Of a stretch of DNA of 64,000 nt, positions 50,616-59,728 are shown in pieces (position 1 is the first letter of the stretch; each line of letters starts with the position of its first letter). The position numbers were made by a program, and so were the translations under genes. The notes below the pieces were generated by a model, which did not search any database, was not told where the DNA came from, and worked only from the letters and a program-made list of their open reading frames with translations. The DNA is taken from assembly GCF_028369295.1 (NCBI RefSeq), contig NZ_JAQMYP010000001.1:186001-250000 (forward strand), given 5' to 3'. The DNA comes from Streptomyces sp. HD. Its GTDB lineage: Bacteria; Actinomycetota; Actinomycetes; Streptomycetales; Streptomycetaceae.

Positions 50616-52871
50616 TCACCGGAACGTCCGCAGTCGCAGGCTGTTCGTCACCACGAACACGGACGAGAAGGCCATCGCGGCCCCCGCGATCATCGGGTTC
50701 AGCAACCCCGCCGCGGCCAGCGGCAACGCGGCGACGTTGTACCCGAAGGCCCACACGAGGTTGCCCTTGATGACGGTCAGCGTCCGCCGGGACAGCCGGA
50801 TCGCGTCCGCCGCCACCCGGAGGTCCCCGCGCACCAGCGTCAGATCCCCGGCTTCGATCGCCGCGTCCGTCCCCGTCCCCATGGCGAGACCCAGATCGGC
50901 GGTGGCGAGTGCGGCCGCGTCGTTGACGCCGTCGCCGACCATGGCGACACACCGCCCCTCGCGCTGCAGCCGCCGTACCGCTTCGACCTTGTCCTCGGGC
51001 AGGACCTCCGCGATCACCTGATCGATGCCGACGGCCTCCGCGACGGCCTCGGCGACCGTCCGGTTGTCCCCGGTCAGCAGCACCGGAGCCAGGCCCAGCG
51101 CGCGCAGTTCGCGCACCGCCTCGGCGCTGGTCTCCTTCACGGCGTCCGCGACGGCGACGACACCGCGCGCCGCTCCGTCCCATCCGACCACGACGGCCGT
51201 ACGGCCGTCCCTCTCGGCCTCTTCCCGCGCGCGGGCGAGCACGGGTGGCAGGGCGTCGTAAAGGCGCCCCACGGCCACCTCACGGCCCTCCACGCGCCCG
51301 CGGACGCCGCGCCCGGGGACGTTCTCGAACCCCTCGACCTCCGGCAACCGCCCGAGCCGCTCCTCGGCGCCCGCGGCGACCGCCCGCGCGACGGGGTGCT
51401 CGGAGGCGTGCTCGACGGCGCCCGCGAGCCGCAGCACCTGCTCCTCGTCGGTGCCCTCGGCGACGTACACGCCCTGAAGGGCCATGCGACCCGTGGTGAC
51501 CGTGCCGGTCTTGTCCAGGACGACGGTGTCGACCCGGCGGGTGGACTCCAGTACCTCGGGGCCCTTGATGAGGATGCCGAGCTGGGCCCCGCGTCCCGTG
51601 CCGACCATGAGGGCCGTGGGTGTGGCCAGGCCCAGCGCGCACGGGCAGGCGATGATCAGTACCGCGACGGCCGCGGTGAACGCGGCGACCGTGTCGTCGG
51701 TGATGCCGAGCCAAGCCCCGAAGGCGGCGACCGCGAGGACGATGACCGTCGGGACGAAGACCGCGGAGACGCGGTCGGCGAGCCGCTGCACCTCGGCCTT
51801 GCCGTTCTGCGCGTCCTCCACCAGCTTCGCCATCCGCGCGAGCCGGGTGTCGGCGCCGATCCGGGTCGCCTCGACGACGAGCCGTCCGCCCGCGTTGACC
51901 GTCGCACCGGTCACCGCGTCCCCGACCGTCACGTCCACCGGCACCGACTCGCCGGTCAGCATGGCGGCGTCCACCGCGGAGGTGCCTTCGACGACGGTGC
52001 CGTCGGTGGCGATCTTCTCGCCGGGCCGTACGACGAACCGGTCGCCGACGGCCAGCCGGTCCACGGGGACGCGCGTCTCGCGGCCGTCCCGCAGCACGGA
52101 CACGTCCTTCGCACCCAGCTCCATCAGGGCACGCAGCGCCGCCCCCGCGCGGCGCTTGGCGCGGGCCTCCAGATAGCGGCCGAGGAGGATGAACGTGACG
52201 ACGCCGGAGGCCACTTCGAGGTAGATCTGCGAGGCGCCGTCCGTGCGCGCGACGGTGAACTCGAAGTCGTCGCGCATGCCCGCCATGCCGGCGTCGCCGA
52301 GGAACAGCGCCCACAGCGACCAGCCGAACGCCGCCAGGGTGCCCATCGAGATCAGCGTGTCCATGGTCGCCGTACCGTGCCGGGCGTTCGTGAACGCGGC
52401 CCGGTGGAAGGGCAGCCCGCCCCAGACGACGACCGGCGATGCGAGGGTGAGCGCGAGCCACTGCCAGTCGTCGAACTGCAGGGCCGGGATCATCGACAGC
52501 AGGACGACCGGGACGGCGAGCAGGGCGGAGACGGTCAGGCGTTGGCGGTGGGCGGCGAGTTCGGGATCTTCCGGGGCCTGGCCGGTCTCCTGTGGTTCGG
52601 GTGCCGGGGGAGCGGGCTCCTCGGCGGTGTACCCCGTCTTCTCCACCACGGCGATCAGGTCGGCGACCTGGATGTCCGCGGGGTGGTTGACCTTCGCCTT
52701 CTCCGTCGCGTAGTTCACCGTGGCGGTGACGCCGGCCATGCGGTTGAGCTTCTTCTCGACGCGGGCGGCGCAGGAGGCGCAGGTCATCCCGCCGATGAGC
52801 AGCTCGACGTCGGAGGTGGCGGCCCGAGCGGCTGTCCCGGCTATCGGCGGTTGGTCGGCGGTGCGGGTCAT
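50616..52871 (-). CDS. copA: Copper-translocating P-type ATPase
   Basis: A 751-residue P1B-ATPase, Cu(I) efflux. An N-terminal HMA domain with GMTCASC (about 27-33), eight membrane helices, the membrane CPCALG motif (about 410), DKTGTVTTG (phosphorylation Asp, about 448), the HP motif SEHPVARA and [10 protein letters not shown] (about 643) with [12 protein letters not shown]. The CPC motif indicates Cu(I). It lies 10 bp downstream of the copper chaperone gene and probably shares its CsoR-like operator. Confidence 0.93.
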   Translation of the reverse strand: MTRTADQPPIAGTAARAATSDVELLIGGMTCASCAARVEKKLNRMAGVTATVNYATEKAKVNHPADIQVADLIAVVEKTGYTAEEPAPPAPEPQETGQAPEDPELAAHRQRLTVSALLAVPVVLLSMIPALQFDDWQWLALTLASPVVVWGGLPFHRAAFTNARHGTATMDTLISMGTLAAFGWSLWALFLGDAGMAGMRDDFEFTVARTDGASQIYLEVASGVVTFILLGRYLEARAKRRAGAALRALMELGAKDVSVLRDGRETRVPVDRLAVGDRFVVRPGEKIATDGTVVEGTSAVDAAMLTGESVPVDVTVGDAVTGATVNAGGRLVVEATRIGADTRLARMAKLVEDAQNGKAEVQRLADRVSAVFVPTVIVLAVAAFGAWLGITDDTVAAFTAAVAVLIIACPCALGLATPTALMVGTGRGAQLGILIKGPEVLESTRRVDTVVLDKTGTVTTGRMALQGVYVAEGTDEEQVLRLAGAVEHASEHPVARAVAAGAEERLGRLPEVEGFENVPGRGVRGRVEGREVAVGRLYDALPPVLARAREEAERDGRTAVVVGWDGAARGVVAVADAVKETSAEAVRELRALGLAPVLLTGDNRTVAEAVAEAVGIDQVIAEVLPEDKVEAVRRLQREGRCVAMVGDGVNDAAALATADLGLAMGTGTDAAIEAGDLTLVRGDLRVAADAIRLSRRTLTVIKGNLVWAFGYNVAALPLAAAGLLNPMIAGAAMAFSSVFVVTNSLRLRTFR

Positions 52872-52881
52872 GACGCCGGTG

Positions 52882-53121
52882 TCAGGCCTTGCCGACCAGT
52901 TCGAAGCCGGCCTCGTCGACGGCGGCGCGGACGGCCTCCTCGTCCAGCGGCGCCTCGGAGACGACGGTGACCTCGCCGGTCGAGGCGACGGCCTTCACCG
53001 AGCTGACGCCGGAGAGTTCCGAGATCTCGCCGGATACGGCGCCCTCGCAGTGCCCGCAGCTCATACCGCTCACCTTGTAGACGGCGGTGACGGGGCTCGG
53101 GGTGTCGGTGTGGGCGGTCAT
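52882..53121 (-). CDS. copZ: Heavy-metal-associated copper chaperone
   Basis: A 79-residue single HMA-domain protein with [17 protein letters not shown] (metal-binding CxxC, Cys 22 and 25 by count). It is expected to bind Cu(I) and pass it to CopA, its neighbour. GGAGAACC is just before the ATG. First gene of the copper operon. Confidence 0.92.
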   Translation of the reverse strand: MTAHTDTPSPVTAVYKVSGMSCGHCEGAVSGEISELSGVSSVKAVASTGEVTVVSEAPLDEEAVRAAVDEAGFELVGKA

Positions 53122-53187
53122 GTGGTTCTCCTCGTCGAGGCGTGTGGGGCTGAGGGGCCCACGGGGGCCTTGCCTACCCCAACGGTA

Positions 53188-53202
53188 TACCCCTACGGGG
53201 TA
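53188..53202. promoter_or_regulatory. CsoR-like operator TACCCCTACGGGGTA
   Basis: A near-perfect palindrome (arms TACCCC/GGGGTA) 67 bp before copZ resembles CsoR-family operators, which carry TACCC and GGGTA half-sites. A TACCCC also occurs at 53175-53180. csoR itself is not in the window. Confidence 0.65.
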
Positions 53203-53224
53203 GCAGATTCCGGTCGGGCCTGGT

Positions 53225-53896
53225 TCAGTGCGCGGTGATGTGTCCGAGTCTGGCGCCGACCAGCGGGTCGAGGTAGCGGGTCAGGGCGTTCTTCAGCTCG
53301 CCGACGTAGGCGTCGCGCTCGGCGCCCTCGTGGGCGAGGACCAGCTCCAGGCCGGCCTTGTACAGGCCCAGGCACATATGGGTGGTCCGGGTGAGGTCGG
53401 CCGGGTCCGCGTCCGGCAGGAACGAGGAGAGCAGGCCCTCGATCCGGGACAGCAGGGTCGCGTGCAGGGCGTCGTGCTCCTCGGCGATACGGCCGGGGAT
53501 GTCGGGGCCGTGCATCAGCGCGAAGAACACCGGGTGCTCGCAGTTGAAGGCGATGAACCGGTCGACGGCCTGGCCGACGGCCTGCTCCAGCGTGGTCGCG
53601 GGGTCGACCGGGCCGAGCGCCTCGCCGTAGGTCTCGCGCATCTCGTGCATGAGCCGGTCGCCCAGCTCGATCGCGATCGCCTCCTTGTTCGGGAAGAACT
53701 GGTACAGCGTGCCCGGTGAGACGCCTGCCTCGCGGGCGATGGCGTTGGTGCTGGCGGCCGTGTAGCCGGTCGTGGTGAAGACGGTGGCCGCGGCCTCCAG
53801 TAGCTGGGCGATTCGGCGCTCACCGCGGGCCTGGCGGCGGCGCGGCTGGTCCTTGTCCTGGCTTGCCTGGCTGTCCTTCTCCCGGTTGGCGAACAC
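53225..53896 (-). CDS. TetR-family regulator of MMPL pump
   Basis: A 223-residue TetR. The HTH spans about 25-70 (RRIAQLLEAAATVFTTTGYTAASTNAIAREAGVSPGTLYQFFPNKEAI). A helical ligand domain follows with a C-terminal portion (about 100-215) typical of TetR_C. The GTG at 53896 is the start. It is divergent from an MMPL transporter with two near-identical operator-like dyads in the 159-bp spacer. Confidence 0.88.
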   Translation of the reverse strand: MFANREKDSQASQDKDQPRRRQARGERRIAQLLEAAATVFTTTGYTAASTNAIAREAGVSPGTLYQFFPNKEAIAIELGDRLMHEMRETYGEALGPVDPATTLEQAVGQAVDRFIAFNCEHPVFFALMHGPDIPGRIAEEHDALHATLLSRIEGLLSSFLPDADPADLTRTTHMCLGLYKAGLELVLAHEGAERDAYVGELKNALTRYLDPLVGARLGHITAH

Positions 53897-53928
53897 GCGT
53901 TATCCCCAGTTCTCCGAACGCGATTGAC

Positions 53929-53979
53929 AAACGCGAGAGGTCGCTCGCATTCTTGAAACGCGAGCGATGTCTCGTGTTC
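53929..53979. promoter_or_regulatory. Duplicated TetR operator AAACGCGAG-N6-CTCG..TTC
   Basis: Two imperfect inverted repeats of the same pattern: AAACGCGAG (53929-53937) with CTCGCATTC (53944-53952), and AAACGCGAG (53956-53964) with CTCGTGTTC (53971-53979). Starts are 27 bp apart. The pair lies midway between the divergent TetR and MMPL genes, indicating two TetR dimers. Confidence 0.75.
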
Positions 53980-54055
53980 GCCAGTCTATGGCAGTGACGG
54001 CTCCATGCTGCCCGGCTGTGCACAGGATGGATCAGGGTGAAGGGGACACCGCACA

Positions 54056-56284
54056 ATGACTGAAGTCAACAGGCCGCCCCGTGTCGGAGGCTGGACCCGA
54101 TTCGTGACAGCCCGCCCTCGGTTGTCGCTGCTCGTGGCCCTGGTGATCACCGCGCTCGCCGTGGTGGCGGGCAGCGGTGTCGCCGACCGCCTGGGCAGTG
54201 GCGGCTGGGAGGACCCGCACGCCGACTCGACGTACGCGACCAAGGCGCTGGAGCGCGAGTTCCCCGCCTCCCAGCCCAATCTCCTGCTCCTCGTGGACGC
54301 CGGTAGCGCCTCCGTGGACGACCCGGCGGTCGCCGCCGAGGCCAAGCGGATCGCCGCGCGCCTGGCCGGGGAGAAGGGCGTCACAGGTGTCGGCTCCTAC
54401 TGGCAGGCGGACCCCGGGTCGGCTGCCGCGCTCCGCGCCGAGGATGGCCATGAGGCGCTGATCGCCGCCCGCATCACGGGCGAGGAGAAGGAGATGGGGG
54501 AGACCCTGGACCGCATCGCGCCCGAGTTCCGGGGCACGCACGGTCCGGTGGAGGTCGGCGTCGGTGGCCCGGTCGCCGTGCGGCACGAGATGCAGACGAC
54601 CATCCAGGAGGACCTGCTGCGCGCCGAGGCGATCGCCCTGCCGGTCACCCTGGTGCTGCTGGTGATGGTCTTCGGCAGCGCGGTCGCGGCCCTGCTGCCC
54701 CTCGGTATCGGCATCGTCGCGATCCTCGGCACCAATGCCGTGCTGCGCGGACTGACCGAGTTCACCGATGTGTCGGTCTTCGCGATGAACCTCACCACGG
54801 CACTGGGCCTCGGCCTCGCCATCGACTACGCCCTGTTCATCGTCCGCCGCTTCCGCGAGGAACTGGCCACAGGCGCCGAACCGTTGACGGCGGTCGCCAC
54901 GACTCTGCGCACCGCCGGCCGCACGGTCCTCTTCTCGTCCCTCACGGTGGCCGTCTCCCTCGCGGCGATGCTGCTCTTCCCGCAGTACTTCCTGCGGTCC
55001 TTCGCCTACGCCGGGATCGCGGTGGTGCTGCTGGCCGCGGCGGCCGCCCTGATCCTGCTCCCGGCGGCCCTGGTCCTGCTCGGCCACCGGGTCAACTCCC
55101 TGGACCTGCGCCGCCTGTTCCGGCGCGGGCGGCAGAAGGACTCCGCTCGCGCAGCCGGTGCCGCGGAGGGCAGGGCATGGGCCCGCATGGCGAACCTCGT
55201 CATGCGCCGCGCCCCGTTCTTCGCCCTGGGCACCACCGCCGTCCTGGTGCTGCTCGGACTGCCCTTCCTGGGCGTGAAGTTCGGCACGGCAGACGACCGT
55301 CAGCTGCCGTCGAGCGCCGAGTCCCATGTGGTGCAGCAGCACATCCGCGACGGCTTCCCGGGCAGCCCGGGCGGTGGCCTGGAGGTGCTGGCCGAGGGGC
55401 GGGCGACACCTGCGCAGTACGCCGACTACAAGGAGCGGATCGCCGCCCTCCCGGATGTGGTCCGGGTCGACGGGCCGCTGGTGCGGGGCGACTCGGCGTA
55501 CTTCACGGTGCTGCCCAAGGGCGAGGCGGTGGACGTCCCGGCCCAGCACCTGGTCGACGAACTGCGCGCCGCACAGGCGCCGTTCGACACCAAGGTGACC
55601 GGCACGGCAGCCGTCCTGGTCGACTCCAAGGACGCGATAGCCGAAAGTCTGCCGCTGGCGGCCGCCTTCATCGCCGTCGTCACCCTGCTGCTGGTGTTCC
55701 TGCTGACCGGCAGTGTGCTGATCCCGATCCAGGCGGTAGTGCTCAACGCGCTGAGTCTCACCGCGATGTTCGGCGCGGTGGTCTGGGTCTTCCAGGACGG
55801 CCACCTCTCCGGCCTGCTTGGCTTCACCAGCCCCGGCTCGATCGAGACGACCCTCCCGGTGCTGATGTTCTGCGTCGCCTTCGGCCTGTCCATGGACTAC
55901 GGCGTGTTCCTGCTCTCCCGCATCAAGGAGGAGTACGACACGACGGGCGACCACGACCAGGCGGTCCGCCACGGCCTGCAGCGCACCGGCGGACTGATCA
56001 CGGCGGCCGCGGTGATCCTCGCGGTGGTGATGGTCGCGATAGGCACCTCCCGGGTGACCAACACCAAGATGCTCGGCCTCGGTATCGCCCTGGCGGTGCT
56101 GATGGACGCGATGATCGTCCGCAGCCTCCTGGTCCCGGCGGTGATGCGCCTGACGGGGCGGGCGACCTGGTGGGCGCCGGGGCCGTTGCGGCGGTTCCAC
56201 GAGCGGTTCGGGGTGAGTGAGGGAGGCGACGAACCGACGACGACTGCGGAGGAGGAGCGGGACAAGGTGGCGGTGGGCGGCTAG
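54056..56284 (+). CDS. MMPL/RND-family membrane transporter
   Basis: A 742-residue RND-type transporter of the MMPL family. Two repeats each have one isolated helix, a large external domain and a five-helix bundle. Both carry the family motif with the Asp-Tyr pair: GLAIDYALFIVRRFREEL (about 257-275) and GLSMDYGVFLLSRIKEEY (about 613-630). Such proteins export lipids or drugs using the proton gradient. The divergent TetR likely represses it. Substrate unknown. Confidence 0.9.
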   Translation: MTEVNRPPRVGGWTRFVTARPRLSLLVALVITALAVVAGSGVADRLGSGGWEDPHADSTYATKALEREFPASQPNLLLLVDAGSASVDDPAVAAEAKRIAARLAGEKGVTGVGSYWQADPGSAAALRAEDGHEALIAARITGEEKEMGETLDRIAPEFRGTHGPVEVGVGGPVAVRHEMQTTIQEDLLRAEAIALPVTLVLLVMVFGSAVAALLPLGIGIVAILGTNAVLRGLTEFTDVSVFAMNLTTALGLGLAIDYALFIVRRFREELATGAEPLTAVATTLRTAGRTVLFSSLTVAVSLAAMLLFPQYFLRSFAYAGIAVVLLAAAAALILLPAALVLLGHRVNSLDLRRLFRRGRQKDSARAAGAAEGRAWARMANLVMRRAPFFALGTTAVLVLLGLPFLGVKFGTADDRQLPSSAESHVVQQHIRDGFPGSPGGGLEVLAEGRATPAQYADYKERIAALPDVVRVDGPLVRGDSAYFTVLPKGEAVDVPAQHLVDELRAAQAPFDTKVTGTAAVLVDSKDAIAESLPLAAAFIAVVTLLLVFLLTGSVLIPIQAVVLNALSLTAMFGAVVWVFQDGHLSGLLGFTSPGSIETTLPVLMFCVAFGLSMDYGVFLLSRIKEEYDTTGDHDQAVRHGLQRTGGLITAAAVILAVVMVAIGTSRVTNTKMLGLGIALAVLMDAMIVRSLLVPAVMRLTGRATWWAPGPLRRFHERFGVSEGGDEPTTTAEEERDKVAVGG

Positions 56285-56392
56285 CGTTCCGCAGGGCAGG
56301 ATGATCTCCGCGGACGGCAGGGATGCCTTGGCCGACGGCCACGGCCCACCAACTTCTACTGTCCCGACGACACCGGCCGCGAGAGAGCTGAA

Positions 56393-56480
56393 GGGGCGCG
56401 CCGGTGTCGAGAGTGCGAGCGTGCGGAGGCCCGAAGGGTCGAGCACGGTCGTGCTCTCGACACCGGCATGTGGCGCCCCG
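56393..56480. terminator. Long hairpin after MMPL gene
   Basis: A perfect 14-bp stem GCCGGTGTCGAGAG (56400-56413) / CTCTCGACACCGGC (56454-56467), extended by a flanking GGGGCGC (56393-56399) / GCGCCCC (56473-56479 region) pair with a small bulge. It lies in the 230-bp gap between the MMPL gene and the dehydrogenase gene. Likely terminator or transcript barrier; a part-copy, CGACACCGGC, is at 56367. Confidence 0.6.
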
Positions 56481-56514
56481 TAGGCGAACGGAGCCAAAAC
56501 AGAGGAGCGCGGGG

Positions 56515-57558
56515 ATGCGGGCAGTCGTGTTCGAGCGGTACGGGGAACCGGCCGAGGTGCGTGAAGTGGCCGACCCGCAACCCGCGCCCCACGGAGTGAC
56601 CGTGCGGGTCGAGGCGACCGGGCTGTGCCGGAGTGACTGGCACGGCTGGCAGGGCCACGACCCGGACATCACACTGCCGCATGTGCCGGGGCATGAACTC
56701 GCCGGTGTCGTCGAGGCGGTGGGCGACCGGGTGACCGCATGGCGCCCCGGCGACCGGGTCACCGTGCCCTTCGTGTGCGCCTGCGGCAGCTGCGCGGCCT
56801 GCGCGGCCGGCGACCAGCAGGTGTGCGAGCGACAGACCCAGCCGGGCTTCAGCCACTGGGGTTCCTTCGCACAGTACGTGGCGCTGGACCACGCCGACGT
56901 CAACCTCGTCGCCGTGCCCCAGGGCATGTCCTTCGCGACGGCGGCCTCGCTCGGCTGCCGGTTCGCCACGGCGTTCCGGGCGGTCGTGCAGCAGGGCCGG
57001 GTGGCGGCGGGGGAGTGGGTCGCGGTGCACGGCTGCGGCGGGGTCGGTCTGTCGGCCGTGATGATCGCGGCGGCGTCCGGCGCGCGGGTCGTCGCGGTGG
57101 ACGTCTCCCCGGCGGCCCTGGACCTGGCGCGGAAGTTCGGGGCGGCGGAATGCGTGGACGCGTCGGGCACACCGGACACGGCGGCCGCCGTCCGTGCCCT
57201 GACCGGTGGCGGCGCCCATCTCTCCCTGGACGCCCTCGGCTCCCCCGTCACCTGCGCCGCCTCCGTCAACGGCCTGCGCCGCCGGGGCCGGCACATCCAG
57301 GTGGGCCTGCTGCCCTCGACATCCGGGACGACACCCGTCCCCATGGCCCGCGCGATCGCCCTCGAACTCGAACTCCTGGGCAGCCACGGGATGGCGGCGC
57401 ACAGCTACACGCCGATGCTGGAGCTGGTCCGGTCGGGGATGCTGCGGCCGGATCTGCTGGTGACGTCGACGATCCCGTTGGACGCGGCACCCTCGGCACT
57501 GACGGCGATCGGGACAGCGCCGGGGGCGGGGGTGACGGTCATCGAGCCGTGGAGCTGA
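56515..57558 (+). CDS. Zinc-dependent alcohol dehydrogenase family protein
   Basis: A 347-residue medium-chain dehydrogenase. Catalytic zinc: Cys in GLCRSDWHGW (about 39) and His-Glu in PHVPGHELAG (about 60-61). Structural zinc: four Cys in FVCACGSCAACAAGDQQVC (about 87-105). NAD(P) fold GCGGVGLSAVM (about 177). It resembles the alcohol dehydrogenase catalytic domain proteins acting on alcohols or aldehydes. GAGGAG precedes the ATG at 56515. The stop converges by 20 bp with the GNAT gene. Confidence 0.9.
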   Translation: MRAVVFERYGEPAEVREVADPQPAPHGVTVRVEATGLCRSDWHGWQGHDPDITLPHVPGHELAGVVEAVGDRVTAWRPGDRVTVPFVCACGSCAACAAGDQQVCERQTQPGFSHWGSFAQYVALDHADVNLVAVPQGMSFATAASLGCRFATAFRAVVQQGRVAAGEWVAVHGCGGVGLSAVMIAAASGARVVAVDVSPAALDLARKFGAAECVDASGTPDTAAAVRALTGGGAHLSLDALGSPVTCAASVNGLRRRGRHIQVGLLPSTSGTTPVPMARAIALELELLGSHGMAAHSYTPMLELVRSGMLRPDLLVTSTIPLDAAPSALTAIGTAPGAGVTVIEPWS

Positions 57559-58102
57559 GGGCGGTCCACTCGTGGTCGAGGATGGCCATGAGGATCTCGT
57601 CGACCCACTCGCCGTCGTGTATCTGGGCATCGCGCCGGACGCCCTCGACCACGAAGCCGACCTTCTTGTACACGTGCAGGGCACGGTGGTTGAAGCCATA
57701 GGCGCCCAACTGGATGCGGTGCAGGCCGAGTTGGCCGAAGCCGTGGTCGACGATCAGGCGGATGGCCTCGGTGCCGATGCCCCGGCCGCGGCCCCGGGGG
57801 CCGATGAGTGTGCGGAACGTGCAGGAGCGGGTGTCCGGATCCCAGCCGCACAGGACGACTTCGCCGAGTACCTCGCCGGTGGCCCGGTCGGTGACGGCGA
57901 GGTCGAGACGGTCCGACTGGCCGGACGTGGAGCCGTACCAGGAACGCAGCCGCTCGCGGGTGATCTCGGTGCCGGGGTCGAAGGCGAAGTGCTGGACCTC
58001 GGGGTCCGTGACGATCTCCCACATGACCTCGGCGTCGGCCTCGCCGAACGGCCGCAGCACGGTCTTCGGGCCGGTGAGCGTGGGCTTGACGGAGAAGTTC
58101 AT
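57539..58102 (-). CDS. GNAT-family N-acetyltransferase (RimJ-like)
   Basis: A 187-residue GNAT of the RimJ/RimL type. It begins with the family-typical TGPKTVLRPFGEADAEVMWEIVTDPEV, has the acetyl-CoA loop GPRGRGRGIGTEAIRLIVDHGFG (about 107-129), and the RIQLGAYGFNHRALHVYKKVGFVVEG stretch. Target (ribosomal N terminus, antibiotic or metabolite) unknown. The ATG at 58102 has only a weak ribosome site. It lies 53 bp downstream of the small HTH gene on the same strand. Confidence 0.87.
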   Translation of the reverse strand: MNFSVKPTLTGPKTVLRPFGEADAEVMWEIVTDPEVQHFAFDPGTEITRERLRSWYGSTSGQSDRLDLAVTDRATGEVLGEVVLCGWDPDTRSCTFRTLIGPRGRGRGIGTEAIRLIVDHGFGQLGLHRIQLGAYGFNHRALHVYKKVGFVVEGVRRDAQIHDGEWVDEILMAILDHEWTALSSTAR

Positions 58103-58155
58103 GGGGTCACTGTGCCCCACGCCGAAGGGTGGGGCACAGGCGGTGTTCCGGGAGG

Positions 58156-58356
58156 TCAGTCCGTCCGTCGCCCACGGTTGCCGGGCCTCGACGCCACCCA
58201 CGCCCGGACCGTGTCGGGGTACCAGAAGGGCTTGCCGCCCTCCACATGGTCGGGCGGTGGCAGCAGCCCGTGCTTGCGATACGACCGCACGGTGTCCGGC
58301 TGCACCTTGATGTGTGCCGCGATCTCCTTGTAGGACCAGAGAATTCGGTCGGTCAT
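58156..58356 (-). CDS. Small helix-turn-helix (MerR/excisionase-like) protein
   Basis: A 66-residue DNA-binding protein. The sequence RILWSYKEIAAHIKVQPDTVRSYRKHGLLPPPD contains a MerR/AlpA-like helix-turn-helix (about 6-32) and a GGKPFWYPDTVRAWV wing-like end. GGGAGG lies 8 nt before the ATG at 58356. Such single-domain proteins are often called excisionase-like, but no integrase or phage gene is nearby. It may regulate itself and the GNAT gene. Confidence 0.75.
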   Translation of the reverse strand: MTDRILWSYKEIAAHIKVQPDTVRSYRKHGLLPPPDHVEGGKPFWYPDTVRAWVASRPGNRGRRTD

Positions 58357-58684
58357 CGGTTGCACCTCCCTGCGTGCGCCGCGGCGGCGACCGGGGGCGG
58401 TCGTCGGGGGGACCGGGCGCTGCGCTGGCGATCACAAAGCCTGTGACCGGTCAACGACACAGAGTGAGAACGGGGCAGGGGCTGTGTACGGGGTGTGACG
58501 CAGAGCTCGCGTACATGTGACATGCGTGACAGGAGGGGTGCGCTTGTGACAGAGGTGCAGCAGACGCGCCCACCGGGGCAAGGGCGCGGTGAGTTGACAC
58601 AACGGTGGGCCGGACCCGCTGCGCCGGGCCCGACCCACCAGCTCCCCCGCATCCTGCGGCTCCGCCGAGGGCCACAGACTGCAT
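58357..58684. other. Intergenic region with five (T/C)GTGAC motifs
   Basis: A 328-bp spacer between the HTH gene start and the AraC gene stop. TGTGAC occurs at 58442, 58494, 58516 and 58545, with a variant CGTGAC at 58525, all within about 110 bp upstream of the HTH gene. These may be protein-binding half sites. No convincing ORF is seen. Confidence 0.5.
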
Positions 58685-58701
58685 TCAGCGGAGCTGGTGG
58701 G
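58634..58701 (-). terminator. Hairpin at end of AraC gene
   Basis: Arms CCCACCAGCTCC (58634-58645) and GGAGCTGGTGGG (58690-58701) form a perfect 12-bp stem, with inner pairing CTCCGC/GCGGAG. The right arm overlaps the last codons of the AraC gene, so the stem is a terminator formed partly from coding sequence. Confidence 0.6.
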
Positions 58702-59620
58702 TCTTGGAAAAATGCGCACTGCGCTCGGATGCGAGGACAAGACTCGTCGCCTCGCCCGCCAGCCGGTCCGACGCCGGTGTCCCGACCGGTACCTCTCGCG
58801 CCGCCGTGAACTCGCGCGGTGTGCACCCGGTCATCGCCTTGAACTCGCCGCTCAGATGCGCCTGGTCGTAGAACCCGCAGACCGCCGCCGTCTCCGCCTG
58901 ACCGCGCCCCGCCGCCAGCAGCCTGCGTGCCCGTTGCAGCCGCAGTACGCGGGCCGCGGCCTTCGGGCCCAGCCCGATCTGCTCCCGGAACCGGTTCTCC
59001 AGGTGCCGTACGCTCCACCCCACCTCGTCGGCGAGCCGCGGTACCGGCATCGAACCGCCCGTGCGCACCAGCTCCGCCCAGGCTCGCACCACCCGCGCCG
59101 AACAGGGCGTACCCGCCTGCGACCACCGCGCGAACACGTCGTCCAGCAGCCCGAACCGGTCCGCCCAGGTCGGCAACGCGGCCAGTGCGGCGGCGAGTTC
59201 ACCGACGCGGGTGTGCAGGGCGTGCGGCAGGTCGTCGGGGTCGACGGTGCGGTTGGCGAGTTCGTACTGCGGCGTCCCGAACAGCGTGAACGCCGCCCAC
59301 GGCATCAACAGCACCTCGATACCGGCGAGCCGCCCACTGTGCTCACCGACGGCCGGGGTGGTGGTGGGCCCGCAGTACACGGAGACGAGGGTGTCCGCAG
59401 GGCGGCCGGGGCGCGTGATCCGTACGGGTTCACCGAACCCGAGCAGCAAAGTCGCCGCCCCGATCGGCACCTCCAACCGTCGCCGAGGCCGCTCCAGCGC
59501 CAGCCGCACCCCGCGATAACTCATCACCCCGGGCCGCAGTCGGGGGTGGGGCAGGGCGTGAGCGACCTCCCAGGCCCCCCAAGGCCCTTGCCCAGCCCGC
59601 ACCCGCACGGCACCAGTCAT
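58685..59620 (-). CDS. AraC-family transcriptional regulator
   Basis: A 311-residue AraC/XylS regulator. The C-terminal double HTH is clear (VPRLADEVGWSVRHLENRFREQIGLGPKAAARVLRLQRARRLL, about 198-240, then TAAVCGFYDQAHLSGEFKAMTGCTPREF, about 250-277). The N-terminal part (about 1-130) is a sensor domain of unknown ligand. The ATG at 59620 is used: the open frame further up (VAQFPAPLKGAL) is translation of an intergenic repeat, a common misannotation. The ribosome site is weak (GGGGGG directly before). Confidence 0.85.
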   Translation of the reverse strand: MTGAVRVRAGQGPWGAWEVAHALPHPRLRPGVMSYRGVRLALERPRRRLEVPIGAATLLLGFGEPVRITRPGRPADTLVSVYCGPTTTPAVGEHSGRLAGIEVLLMPWAAFTLFGTPQYELANRTVDPDDLPHALHTRVGELAAALAALPTWADRFGLLDDVFARWSQAGTPCSARVVRAWAELVRTGGSMPVPRLADEVGWSVRHLENRFREQIGLGPKAAARVLRLQRARRLLAAGRGQAETAAVCGFYDQAHLSGEFKAMTGCTPREFTAAREVPVGTPASDRLAGEATSLVLASERSAHFSKTHQLR

Positions 59621-59635
59621 CCCCCCATACTGCAA

Positions 59636-59668
59636 CGCCCCTTTTAGGGGCGCGGGGAACTGCGCGAC
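59636..59668. repeat. Streptomyces intergenic repeat GGGGCGCGGGGAACTGCGCGAC
   Basis: A hairpin CGCCCC-TTTTA-GGGGCG (59636-59652) runs into the sequence GGGGCGCGGGGAACTGCG (59647-59664) that, from memory, recurs between genes in many Streptomyces genomes. It lies between the IolE-like gene stop and the AraC start, both minus strand, so it could end the former transcript. Confidence 0.75.
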
Positions 59669-59728
59669 AAGCCACACACAACCCGCACCCGCACAATCAC
59701 AGAACCCGGCACCCCGCTAGGCGCCAGT

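Noticed and set aside
50542..51021. Possible 159-residue gene antisense to copA end
   Set aside because: Has a fair ribosome site but most of it is antisense to conserved P-type ATPase sequence.
58156..58356. Excisionase of an integrated element
   Set aside because: No integrase, att-like direct repeats or phage genes nearby; kept as a small HTH protein.
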